A DNA stretch of 64,000 bases from Cymodocea nodosa (lineage: Eukaryota > Streptophyta > Magnoliopsida > Alismatales > Cymodoceaceae): NCBI GenBank assembly GCA_036874045.1, contig CM072336.1:13821001-13885000 (forward strand). The letters are read 5' to 3'. Both the position numbers and the translations under genes were made by a program. The notes under the pieces are model-generated. The model worked only from the letters and a program-made list of their open reading frames with translations. It did no database searches and had not been told where the DNA came from. Below, one piece after another: positions 13,301-22,637 of the stretch. How positions within the stretch are numbered: the first letter of the stretch is position 1; each line of letters begins with the position of its first letter.

Positions 13301-14264
13301 AGATACTTTTACAAAAGGTCTAAGTGTTGCTATGTTTAAAAACATATGTATCAAGTTAGACATGTTTGATATTTATGCTCTAACTTGAGAAGTGTTAGAT
13401 ATTATGTGTTCTTATTTCTAGGGTTATTTTTGTAACTGTACTCTTCATAAACTTCTACATATATAGAAGTGTTGCTAAGTTAAGGAAACAGCTCTAATTT
13501 TTCGTCCCTAATCATCTTCATCAAATACAATTACCTCATTTTGTGTATCTTAGTCTTTGTAAGATATAGGTAACAATTTGCATGAAGAAAATTCATAATT
13601 TTGAGGCTTCATCTCCTAAATTGGGCGTCACCTATACCTCCAGAAGCATGAAAAATAAATGCTTCCAACATGTTTTTCCTCGAGCTTGGTATTAAGTAGT
13701 ACAAATCTAAATATAAGAATGCATTAATGTAGTTGGTAATTAGAATTGAGTTTGAACACTACAAGTACCCGATCCATGATTTGTTTGAGACAAGCAGCCC
13801 TCTGTTCTATCGCTTCCATTCTTCGCTCCATTATCCGAAGGATGCTAGCAGAAAGTCGGTTTGGGGTTTCTGACAATCAAAAGGAAAAGGCACTTAGGCG
13901 TAAACCATTTCGTGGTATAAGGCAAGTAGTTCGTACCAGAAAAAAGATTAAATGAGTACTGCAACGCAGTCGAAGAATTCGTAAGGAAGGCAAAAACTTG
14001 ATATAAGTTTCCAGCAGATGGAAAGTAAACAAATTGGATTTATCGAACAAAAACAAACTGGAGGAGACCATAATCAAGGAAGAAACGAAGACAAGGCACA
14101 TTCACGGTAGTAGGACCTGCTGCAGTGCTGTAGGAGTGGAAGACGGGTGAAGTGCTGGAGCACAGGAAGAAATCATCAATCTTGTGGATCAACCGAAGAA
14201 CATTCCGTTGTCTCTGGAACGCATTGGCAGCAGAAGAACACAAGCCTAAAAATCTCATTCTCAT
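4158..14264 (-). CDS. Peptide chain release factor 1, probably mitochondrial (5' part, four exons)
   Basis: A class 1 release factor recognises UAA/UAG stop codons on the organellar ribosome and triggers peptide release. Four exons with consistent splice phases are visible: 14264-14117, 13869-13769, 4518-4420 and 4341-4158, together about 177 codons. Exon 1 encodes an Arg/Ser-rich presequence (MRMRFLGLCSSAANAFQ, ending HSYSTAA) typical of mitochondrial import. Exons 2-4 encode the N-terminal coiled domain, with IMERRMEAIEQRAACLK, then KTELIKILRAKQK, then LLPKDDADDRDCILEVRA, the classic stretch just before the GTGGDE motif of RF1. The later exons with the GGQ and anticodon-mimic regions are not in the window. 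No frameshift or stop occurs in the four exons, so the gene may be functional despite a 9.25-kb intron full of retrotransposons. A plastid isoform is less likely given the presequence. Confidence 0.82.
4420..4518 (-). CDS. Release factor exon 3
   Basis: 99 bp, phase 0 at both ends. The 3' splice site is GACAG/CCA and the 5' splice site is AAG/GTTATA. It encodes EYSKSNKELQQLGCK and TELIKILRAKQK, typical of the RF1 N-terminal coiled region. Confidence 0.78.
4724..4874 (+). repeat. 5' LTR of the small non-autonomous element
   Basis: 151 bp, TGTTAGAAAA to TTCCAACA. It contains TCTATATAGAGAGG, which is TATA-like. It is clearly similar to 6245-6397 along its whole length. Confidence 0.85.
6245..6397 (+). 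repeat. 3' LTR of the small non-autonomous element
   Basis: 153 bp, TGTTAAAAAAATAG to GTTCCAACA. It differs from the 5' LTR by scattered substitutions and small indels, so the insertion is old. Confidence 0.85.
6403..8321. other. Intron 2 sequence between two retroelements
   Basis: No gene is recognised. Small open frames on both strands (for example 7117-7368 and its complement) are low-complexity and overlap each other. This is probably original intron sequence of the release factor gene. Confidence 0.5.
8327..8457 (+). repeat. 5' LTR of intronic copia element
   Basis: Begins TGTTAAATATTATGTG and ends ATCTTTTTCA. It carries ACACATATAGAGG, a TATA-like stretch. Confidence 0.85.
8458..9328 (+). 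other. Primer site and untranslated leader of the copia element
   Basis: TGATATCCGAGC at the start is the tRNA-Met-type primer site. The rest up to the gag ATG shows overlapping open frames at 8584-9047 in different frames, with no recognisable protein. Confidence 0.6.
9329..13390 (+). pseudogene. Decayed copia gag-pol
   Basis: A gag of the UBN2 type starts at ATGGATCCACTTGC (9329). Its fragments include IWDTLQLTYGHE (about 9565-9610), ELLVATYLHSLN (9781-9815) and QMLRGNAIPDLQTTLSNV (9845-9900). A protease relic follows near 10275: WIINSSASSH where the family has a D-S/T-G-A core, so the catalytic Asp is replaced. The GAG-pre-integrase and integrase core run from about 10620 (SALWHYKLGHP-like, FELVHCDL) to 11700. 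Reverse transcriptase lies at about 11900-12660 with an intact YVDDILVT at 12439-12463 and YFLGIEF. RNase H is spread over 12680-13390. Stops and frameshifts occur throughout, so the gene is dead. Confidence 0.85.
13393..13523 (+). repeat. 3' LTR of intronic copia element
   Basis: 131 bp, TGTTAGATATTATGTG to ATCATCTTCATCA. It is close to the 5' LTR and the same length, with scattered differences. Confidence 0.85.
13769..13869 (-). CDS. Release factor exon 2
   Basis: A pyrimidine-rich tract ending TTGTCAG precedes the exon at 13870. The 5' splice site is CGG/GTACTT at 13769/13768. The encoded helix IMERRMEAIEQRAACLK matches the start of the RF1 N-terminal domain. Length 101 bp. The plus-strand open frame over the same bases is its shadow. 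Confidence 0.78.
14117..14264 (-). CDS. Release factor exon 1 (transit peptide)
   Basis: Starts at the ATG complementary to 14262-14264, the most upstream ATG in frame; a second ATG follows two codons later. It is 148 bp: 49 codons plus one base. The 5' splice site is CAG/GTCC at 14117/14116, chosen because it leaves phase 1, which matches the two leading bases of exon 2. The peptide has several Arg, many Ser and no acidic residues in its first 25 positions. Confidence 0.75.
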
Positions 14265-14315
14265 TTTTCTTTGGGGGAAAAAACCACGACCCTCTCCCTC
14301 TTGACTACCAGACAG

Positions 14316-14324
14316 AAACCCTAA
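14316..14324 (-). promoter_or_regulatory. Telo-box upstream of the release factor gene
   Basis: AAACCCTAA lies 52 bp upstream of the start codon (opposite strand to the gene). In plants this motif is frequent in 5' regions of translation-machinery genes, which fits the product. A chance match is possible. Confidence 0.45.
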
Positions 14325-14389
14325 TTACCCCCATTCGTTTGAAGACAAAAGGGCGCACCATTCACTATTCATTCGTGACAAAACTTCCC

Positions 14390-14395
14390 TGGGCT
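14390..14395 (-). promoter_or_regulatory. Site II motif (TGGGCT) upstream of the release factor gene
   Basis: TGGGCT matches the TGGGCY element found with telo-boxes in plant genes for translation and mitochondrial functions. It is about 126 bp upstream of the start codon. A six-base match is weak by itself; the pairing with the telo-box raises it. Confidence 0.35.
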
Positions 14396-14798
14396 TGCAC
14401 TTCACATCAAATTACAGCCTTCAATCTTACAATTATTCATTTCTTGTCCAACCAACGCCAAACGATGTTAAAATGATAGGTTTTGGAAAAAATCGTCTCG
14501 ATTTCTTTTAAGAGAAATCGTAGGTTTTTATCAGCATATATGTTGGGCATGGATTTTTTTAAGTTTTATTTTTTCTTAAAAAAATTTAAATTAAATCTCT
14601 TGGAAAAATATCTTCTAAAATAGACTTATTATTATTTATGCCTTCAATAGACATCATTATTATTTATGACCGTTTTTATTTTTTACGTGAATTCCATACT
14701 TACGGGAGGAAATAGATTTGATAAATTTATCCCTACTCACTTTGCTTTAAAGGAATTTTGGTTTCATTTGAATCATTAACTTGTACTTTTAATATTCT

Positions 14799-15073
14799 TG
14801 TTACAGAGTTATCTTTAATTTTATGGTGTCTACATTATTCTTGTCAAAGAAACTAGGTACGGAGAAGGTAGCTACAGACGACGACAACGATTAAGATAAA
14901 AGTAAAATAATAGTCTTTCATTCATTCAAAAAAAAGGAAAAAAAACATATAGGTCTTATATGTTATTCCAAGAAATAGCATAACCATATATGATGACAAA
15001 ATTAAATATAACACCATAAGAAAAAGATAAAAAGAAAATAAAGACGAAAACAGAAAAATGCCCAAAATTGACA
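14799..15073 (-). mobile_element. Probable 3' LTR of the minus-strand copia remnant
   Basis: Reading the minus strand, a polypurine tract (CTTTAAAGGGAG, 15085-15074) is followed by TGTCAATTTTGGGC. The far end is placed at CTCTGTAACA because LTRs end in CA; that boundary is a guess. No 5' LTR is seen. Confidence 0.45.
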
Positions 15074-16430
15074 CTCCCTTTAAAGTTGTCACATATAAAG
15101 TATATAATTGCCGAGAAAATCATTAAAAGGTGGTCTATAATAGATTTGGTTAAGATACCTGATACTTGATCTTTAAACTTCATACATTGAGTACATACTA
15201 ATTCATCATCAATATTTTCTCATATGAAGTAACAATCGATATCAATGTACTTTATGCGCTTATAAAAAATGGGATGCATAACGATATATTGAGCTGTTTG
15301 ATTATTACAATAACAGTAGAGGAGGAAAACCTAAATCAGTAAGCAAATATGTTAACCAAGCAATTTCACAAGTTACATTTGTCAATACTCGATATTCCAC
15401 TTTCGCTGAAGATTTGAAGACAACGTATTCTTTCTTTGTCTTCCAAAAAAGGCTGCATGTCCTATAGTTAAACGTTTAGTAATGGTGCAACTTCCTCAAT
15501 CAAAATCACAATAACAATTTAAATCAAAATTATCATCCTTAAAAAAAGTAATACTTTGCTTGGGATTATTCTTTAAATACCAGATGACTCTAATAATGAT
15601 TTCATAATGTTACTTACTGGGTTTGTTAGAAATTTGACTTAGTCTAGTAAGAGTGAGGTAAGTGAGTTTTCCAATAATTCATTTATATCAACCAGACTTA
15701 CTAAAGAGTTCATTATATCCCAACTCTAAATGTTTTTTTATAGAGTTCTTGTTGGTTCTAAGAAGGTCAACTTCATCAAGAAGATAAAAACATTTTTTCT
15801 TTGGCAAACATTAAAAGTGGCTGATCTGAAAGCCAAGGAAATACTTTAATTTGTCAAGATCTTTAATAGTAAATTTCTAATTGAGGTGATGTTTTAGCTT
15901 GTCTATGACTCCATAGTTATTTTTAATAATAAGGATGTCATCAATAGAAACCAAAACAGCATGAATTCTACTTTATTTGTAAGTGAACAAGGAATGATCA
16001 AATTTGCTTTGACTATATCTATCGTTAAGGAGGGCATTAGATAATTTGGCAAATCAATTTCTAGAAGAAGTTTAAGGCTATAAAGAGATTTTTTTTAATT
16101 TACAAACCTTATCGAAATGCTTCCCCTTACCTTAAAGACTAGGAGCAAGCTCTATATACTCTTCTTCTAAATCCTTACGAAGGAAAGTATTGGTAACATC
16201 AAGTTATTGTAAACACCAGCCTTCCTTGACAACAATGGCCTAAGTGGTTCTGAGGGTTAGACATCTTTAGCTGTAAAAGTAAAAGTTTCTTCAAAATTTA
16301 TACATTTCCTTTTATGTATATCATTTGACAATTAATCTAGTTTTATACTTCTCTATGCCACCATCCTTTGTATATTAATTTCATACACTTAATGACACCC
16401 AATGACATTTTTGTTAGAAGGTAGGTCTAC
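15074..16430 (-). pseudogene. Copia RT-RNase H remnant
   Basis: On the minus strand there is a decayed copia polymerase. An RT fragment with a YVDD-like box (SIDDILI, about 15930) is followed by KDLDKLKYFLGFQI, then RNase H with SAKVEYRVL, YCNNQTAQYI and KYIDIDCYFIRE near 15200-15400. Many stops and frameshifts. The 5' part is lost at about 16430-16510, where the F-box unit begins. Confidence 0.75.
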
Positions 16431-16509
16431 CATGTCCGAGGTTTGGTTATCTCTTAAGATAATGAATTCAATTTCCATGACTTACACCATTTGGGGTTAG
16501 ATTGGACTT

Positions 16510-16786
16510 GTTCAATAGAACTGTTAATGAAATTGATACCTCTTATGGGAGGGAAGCTGAATGAAGTAGTATAACTAAAGTAACTATATATAATATAGTA
16601 AGTAGAAAAACATAAAAAGAAAAAAAATGTGTAAGTTTAATTATAGTTAGTAATATCGTAAAGTTATTACTTAACTCAACGAACTTAGTCCATTGAGTTA
16701 TGACCTAACTCCATAAGGGTAAGTAAGTAGCTATGTTGATTTTGTCTCTGTTAAATTTTTGTTTATGTTATACAGAATCACAACAG
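16510..16786 (+). other. End of a gag gene and leader of F-box-like ORF, copy A
   Basis: The first 45 bp match the last codons of the downstream gag at 42545-42589 (NEIDTS, then a short charged end and TGA). The rest matches 42590-42844. It includes a palindromic pair of CTCAACGAACTTAG and GTTGAGTTA type at 16675-16700. A donor-like AGGGTAAGT (16717-16725) and an acceptor-like TTATACAG (16768-16775) could bound a 57-bp intron just before the F-box start; that is short for a plant intron. Confidence 0.55.
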
Positions 16787-19378
16787 ATGGAATTGATGAA
16801 ATTATTACTAGATGCACTAAGGCAAGTATTGAGTAACCTGTCAGCTAAAGATCTGTGCAGATTGTGTTGTGTATCAAAGGAAATCAAAGACTGTGTTAGA
16901 AAAAAATATTTTCATGGACTACAAGCTACAAAAATGACTAAGATTAGAGATGGATTTTTATGAAAATCATTTAATCGTAATTCAATTAGCTATGAATATC
17001 TAAATATGGAAGAAACTGCTGGAATTCCACCTAATACATTAGAAGGAATAGATCATATTATGGAGATAGATGAATGATTAATTATTTATAGAACCAAACT
17101 AAGGTATGCAATTTTGTTACCCGATATTTTGATTAGAAATCCTATCATAAGAGAATAATGGAATATAGGAAGACCTAATAGATTTAAAGTACCAACTGAA
17201 AATTGTAGGTCAGCTTTAACATTTTCTGATAAAAATTCGACCATTCCTAGAAAATTGTATTACTAGAGACCAACTAGAAATTGGGATGAAGATTTATGCT
17301 TAAGTGTGTATGATTTTCTGAATAGATCTTGGACTAAAAATACTATGATATATCTAGGACAGAAAGCATTAATTAACAGCATACATATCATACTTGATGG
17401 ATATATATATCTAGTCATAGATATATCAGTTGCATTTAGATCTGATTTATACATAGTAGGCATAGATAGTTATGATGATAACTTTATAGAAATATTGCTT
17501 ATACTAAGTGATATAGCTAAACCACTATCTATAGAATATGATAAAATTCAATTAGGAATGTGGTATAATGAATATAATGATCCTACTTTATGTTTGATAA
17601 GATAGTGGGATGAATTGAAGAAATTTCAAATATAGATTATAAAAGACCTAAATGAATGGAAGTAGGAAGAGGAATATATTGAGATAGATGTAGAAGTAGA
17701 AATAGCTACATTATCTTGGAACAGAAGAGGATCTCTTTCTACATTTCATTTCATTAATGGAAATACACTCATATTTAGTATTGATTGTTAGGATCCTAGT
17801 ATTTTGATAATGTAAAAAACCTGTGTGAGGAGACATATTGTATTTCACAATGAAGATAGTGCAGCAAAAGATCGAAAGGCAAAAAAATAGATACAAGTAG
17901 TTCAGAAATTACTGCTATAAAGCTGCAAGAAAATCGGATAGTTACCAAGCCAAGTATCTAGAAGAAAGGTAATTTTCGGTAAGTTACAGACTTAGGTATT
18001 TAAAGAGTAAAACAGCAGAAATACTATCGGATAGTTAAAAGAATAACTATCCGAATTTACAAAGCCTTCAAAGAGTTAAATGATTGGACAGTTAAGAAAG
18101 ATTGAATGATCGGAGAGTTAAGGAGTTAACTATTTGGAAGTTAAAGGAGTTTTCGGTAAGTTAGAAAAGCTAACTATCCGAAACCTAAGTCATTCAATTA
18201 CCCACATGTAGAAATCCAAAACAAAAGACTTAAGTGATTTTTCGATGAGTTAGAAAGCTAACTATCTGAAAAACAGGAATTTTCGGAAGGTTACAGACTT
18301 ATCTATCCGAAAACTTAAGTTATTCTTTTATGCACGTGCTGAAATAAGAAAGCAGTTGGAAACTTAAAGAAAAGGATTTCAGAGGGTTACTGTAGCTAAT
18401 TATCTGATAGTTAAAGGACAGTTCGGTAAGTTATAGTTACAAGTATTCGATCGGGTGACAACTCATTGTACAATTTGAAATCCTACATGGCAAAAAGACT
18501 TAAGTGATTTTTTGGTGAGTTACAAACATCTTTCGGAGAGTTACACAGCTAATTATCCAAAAGTTTAAGAAAATCAGAAGGGTATCTTGAAATACCCTCC
18601 TAAACGGTAACTTACCAAATTTAGGTCTCATTTCTTAGCAAGTACAGTAGAATACATCCGTTGGAAGAAAAATATGATCGTTATACCTTTTGGTATAAAT
18701 ATGAAGAGTAAAGAGAAGATCAGATAGAGATAACGATCATACATTATACTGTAAGCTACACAAAATTTCAAATACACTCTCAAGTCTATAACATTTAAGA
18801 ATACTCTTAAAGATTAACTATAGAAAAGCTCCTTGTGCCAAATCTCTGATAGAAAAGTTTAAAGCTGTTGGTTTGTAAGTTTCAACCTAAAAACTCACTG
18901 TTGATTGAGAGCTTATACCTAAAAGCTCGAAGAAAGGTTGGTTATTGAGCTTATACCTGAAAGCTCTAAGTGTTGGTTCTTGCTTCAACCTGAAAGCAAG
19001 TGTTGTAATTACTTGTCTACTTAGTGAAGCCCAAGTGTATCTTGAGGGTGGACTAGCCGAGTTGGTGAACCACTTAAAAATTACTGTGTGTTATTTTCTT
19101 CTTACCGTTGTGCATCCATTTAATTTAGTTCAATGCACTATTTAATAGAATCAGTTGATTCTTAATTAAAAAGAAGTAAAATTACACACCTTCACCATTC
19201 ACCCCCCATCTGGTGAGTCTATCGATCCTAACATTGATAACATACTGCAAGTTTACAAATTAAAAAGGAAAACAGACTACATTGAAACAGAATTAATAGC
19301 AAGAAAATTTATGACTAAAAGTTTGCTTGGATTGACACGTTTATTCTATTTGTTACTACTTTTCAATCATGTTCTTAA
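16787..19378 (+). pseudogene. F-box-like ORF of a retroelement, copy A (split by a solo LTR)
   Basis: An N-terminal F-box-like motif is readable: LLLDALRQVLSNLSAKDL then CRLCCVSKEIKDCVRKKYF, residues about 5-45. It resembles the SKP1-binding F-box of ubiquitin ligase adaptors. About 330 further residues follow with no domain I recognise, including WYNEYNDPTLCLI and LNEWK. The frame is continuous except for in-frame stops at about 16961, 17075, 17603, 17630 and others, most of them where the second copy (42845-43956) has Trp. The reading frame is cut by a solo LTR at 17786-19233 and continues afterwards (NILQVYKLK) to TAA at 19376-19378. The same relation to a gag end as in copy B says it belongs to a retrotransposon rather than a host locus. 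A role in targeted protein degradation is inferred only from the motif. Confidence 0.65.
17786..19233 (+). mobile_element. SIRE-type solo LTR in F-box copy A (TSD TTGAT)
   Basis: 1448 bp from TGTTAGGATCC to GATCCTAACA, with inverted termini TGTTAGGATC/GATCCTAACA. The repeat TTGAT flanks it (17781-17785, 19234-19238). The F-box reading frame and its similarity to copy B stop and resume at these points. The interior has many AACTATCCGA/TCGGATAGTT motifs (18020-18560) and a TATA-like GGTATAAATATGAAG near 18692. The right end TTCACCCCCCATCTGG is like the ends of the SIRE LTRs elsewhere in the window. Confidence 0.88.
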
Positions 19379-20643
19379 ACTGTGATTTTATGCTTTAATG
19401 TTATGTGTATTCTGCATTTATTTTTAGGAAAAGAAAAATTTTAGTTTTAATTTTATTTTATAAAAATATAAGAAAAAAAAACAAAATATCAATCTAGTTT
19501 GTTGGTATCTATTCTGGGAAACCAATTGACTTGCTTGTGAGCCACCAAAGGCATAGGAGCCTAGGTTCCACACAAGACACTGATTTAACAAGTTATGTTT
19601 TGTTATTTTGTTATATATTCTATTTTTATTTGTGAATGAAAAGTTTTTCAGAATCAAAAATTGGAAGATTTTGAAGGAGATACAAAATAACAAGGTATGT
19701 AATTGATTACTTATCTTGAATTTAGATTTAAACTCAGTTCGTGGAGTCATTCATTAACTCAATGAATTAAGTTTGTTGAGTTAGGTGCTAAGTCAACCAA
19801 ACAATATTCTTACCTGCAAACATTTACTGTATTTACTGTAAAATCTTTTACATTAAGGACAATGTGTAGGTATGAGGGGGAGGTAATTTAATTAAAATCC
19901 AAGTAATTTTGTTAATTAAAGAAATTAGAATGGTACTGCAAAAGTTCTATGAAAATTGAAAATTTTTACGAATTTGCTATAACTATCCAATAATTGAGAC
20001 TATCAAATTTTTAAGAACTGTAATTGCTTGAATGTTATATTTATAATATTATATAAGATGCTACAAAATTTTAATATTCATACAAATCTAGATATAGTAT
20101 CTTATGTTTTTGCTGAATTTTATGAGTTTAACAGTTTCACGATTTTAAAAAGAAATTAGAATGCTTAACTAAAACTCAGTAAATTATCTAAAATCCTAAA
20201 AGAGCTGAAATGTTGATTTTTGGATTAAATGAAATACATATGATCAATGATACATTTAATTTGATTGATTAAACTTGTAGAACGATTTATGTGTAGATCT
20301 TATTAAACTATAGAAAAAGTATGAGCTTATTGATATAAATTCATATTTTCAGTAAATAATAGAAGCAGAATTATATGAGATTTGTGTTTTATTGCATCTG
20401 TATTAATGAAATACATATATATATACTATGTTGAAAAGAAAAAAAAAGGAAAAAAAAGAAAAAGAAAAAAAAGAAAAAGAGAGAAAAAAAAACTTTAAGA
20501 GTTTATTGACTGGTTTGATTATGAGCATTTTGTACTTGAGTAGATAAGTATGTAAGGATTGTTGACCTGAAAAAAGACTCTTTAAATCTGGCAACCTAAG
20601 ATCCTGATCAAATCTAGGATTGTTGACTAAAAGCTCGATACAC
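19379..20643 (+). other. 3' spacer of F-box unit A
   Basis: Non-coding and AT-rich. It matches the stretch after F-box copy B (43957 onward, without the LTR at 44942-46161). From about 19990 it also resembles the pol-to-env spacer of the SIRE element (22700-23300). It contains GGTATGAGGGGGAGG near 19870 and an A/G-rich tract at 20430-20490. It ends abruptly at 20643. Confidence 0.6.
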
Positions 20644-22637
20644 TATAAGTGTTTTATTCTTAACACTAAGGATAAAAGGAATAAACTTCAAGCCAAAGTG
20701 GATGAAGAAATTTTTGTAGGTTACTCTATTAGAAGTAAAGCCTATAGAGTTTATAATAAGACTTCTAGAACCATTGAAGAAACATTCATATAAGTTTCAA
20801 TGAAAATTCTTTTAGAGAATCTCAATCTAAAGCTGATAACGATGATATGATCAATTTCCCAAAAGAATTAAATATCAATAGAGAGATTGAAGATTTATCT
20901 AAGAAAATAAAAAATATGAACTTAGATGATCAAACTAATGATCAAAGTGATGTACTTTCAGATGTTGATGAGAATATTGAGGAAAATCATAGAAATTGCC
21001 GTTATTCTTTATCACATCTCATTACTCAAGTCATTGGTAATATAAATGAGGGAGTTAAAACTAGAGCTTTAGTAAATTTAAATAGTATGTGTATGTTTGT
21101 TTCTATAGTGGAACCAAAGAATATAGAAGAAGTATATCTGATGAAAATTGGATAGTGGCAATGCAAGATGAACTAAATCAATTCATTAGAAATGATGTTT
21201 GGGAATTAGTTTTACCACTAGAAAATTAGTCCATAATAGGTACAAAGTGGATATTTAGAAACGAAACTAATGAGACTGGTCAAGTTATAAGAAACAAAGC
21301 TAGATTAGTTGCAAAAGAGTATACATAGGAAGGACTTGATTATGATGAAACATTTGCTCCTATGCCTAGGTTAGAAAGTATTAAAATATTATTGGCCTAT
21401 GCTTGTTATATGGATTTTAAACTATATCAAATGGATGTTAAGAGTGCATTTCTAAATGGTTTAATTAATGAAGAAGTTTATGTAAAACAATCACCTAGAT
21501 TTGAAGATATTAATAATCCTGATATGTGTATAAACTGAAGAAAACTTTATATGATTTAAAGCAAGCACCTAGAACGTGGTATGAAAGATTATCTACTTTT
21601 CTTGTTGAATAATGATATATCATGGGAAAAGTAGATTACACTCTATTTATCAAGAAACATAATAAAGATCAGATTGTTGTTCAAATATATGTGGATGATA
21701 TAATATTTGGAGCAACTTCTGATAAATTGATAAAAATATTTTCTAAAGAGATGACTAGTCAGTTTGAAATGAGTATGATAGGAGAACTTTTATATTTTCT
21801 AGGATTTCAAATTAAGCAAATGCATAAAGGTATATTTTTAAATCAGGAAAAATATGCAGTTGAAATGCTTAAGAAATTTAATTTTAATGATACAAGGATT
21901 CGAGGAACTCTTATGAATACTTCTTTAAAGTTAGATATTGATGACATAGGAAAATCAATAGATCAAAGAAAATATAGAAGTATGATTGGTTCTTTACTTT
22001 ATTTGACAGCTAGAAGACTTGATGTCATGTTTGTTGTATGTGCTTGTGCTAGATTTCAATCTAATCCTAAAGAATCACACTTAATTGCTGTTAAAAGAAT
22101 ATTTAGATATATACAAGGAACTAAAAATTTCAGACTTATTATTCTAAGGATAGTTCAATAGATCTTATAGGATATATTGATGCTGATTACGTAGGATCTA
22201 AATCTGATAGAAAGAGTACTAGTGGCACATGTCAATTATTGGGAAATAATTTGGTGTCATGGTTTAGTAAAAAGCAAAATTGTGTAGCACTTTCAACCAC
22301 TAAAACTGAATATGTTGTTGTTGCATTGTGTTGCACTCAGATTCTGTGGATAAGACAAACTTTAGAAGATTTTAGATTATCTTATGATACAACTAAGATT
22401 TATTGTGACAGTAGTTCTGCAATAAATCTTTCCAAAAATTTTGTATTACATTTTAGAGTAAAGCATATAAAGATTAGACATCATTTTCTAAGAGATAACC
22501 TACTTAAAGGAAAAATTAAATTAAGATTTGTATTTAGTAAAAATCAATTAGTTGATATATTTACTAAACCTCTAGATGAAAATACGTTATGCAACATAAG
22601 GTTAAATTTAAGTATTTGTAGGCTATGTGATGTGTAA
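20644..22637 (+). pseudogene. SIRE-like pol: integrase tail, RT, RNase H
   Basis: An integrase C-terminal and linker part is at 20650-21150 (GYSIRSKAYRVYNK-like, then REIEDLSKKIKNMNLDDQ). RT is at 21150-22140: GTKWIFRNE, DYDETFAPM, QMDVKSAFLNGL, then YVDDIIFGAT (21691-21720) with both catalytic Asp. RNase H is at 22140-22637 with DADYVGSKSDRKST, SWFSKKQNCVALSTTKTEY and DIFTKPLD, ending TAA. Inactivating changes include a CAG to TAG stop near 21328 and frameshifts near 21525, 21610 and 22140. The last coding stretch is intact to the normal stop. Confidence 0.85.

Larger units (their letters stand above)
8327..13523 (+). mobile_element. Complete but decayed Ty1/copia element in the intron (TSD AATAC)
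   Basis: LTRs of exactly equal length (8327-8457 and 13393-13523, 131 bp) flank a degenerate gag-pol. The primer site TGATATCCGAGC at 8458 resembles the initiator-Met tRNA complement, and AACTTGAGAAG (polypurine tract) precedes the 3' LTR. The repeat AATAC is found at 8322-8326 and 13524-13528. It lies antisense to the host release factor gene, inside intron 2, 245 bp from exon 2. Confidence 0.9.

Noticed and set aside
13746..13955. Plus-strand open frame of 69 codons
   Set aside because: It is the complement of release factor exon 2 and flanking intron; the minus strand has splice sites and a clear protein match.
14147..14476. Plus-strand open frame of 109 codons
   Set aside because: It overlaps exon 1 and the promoter of the release factor gene in antisense and resembles no protein.
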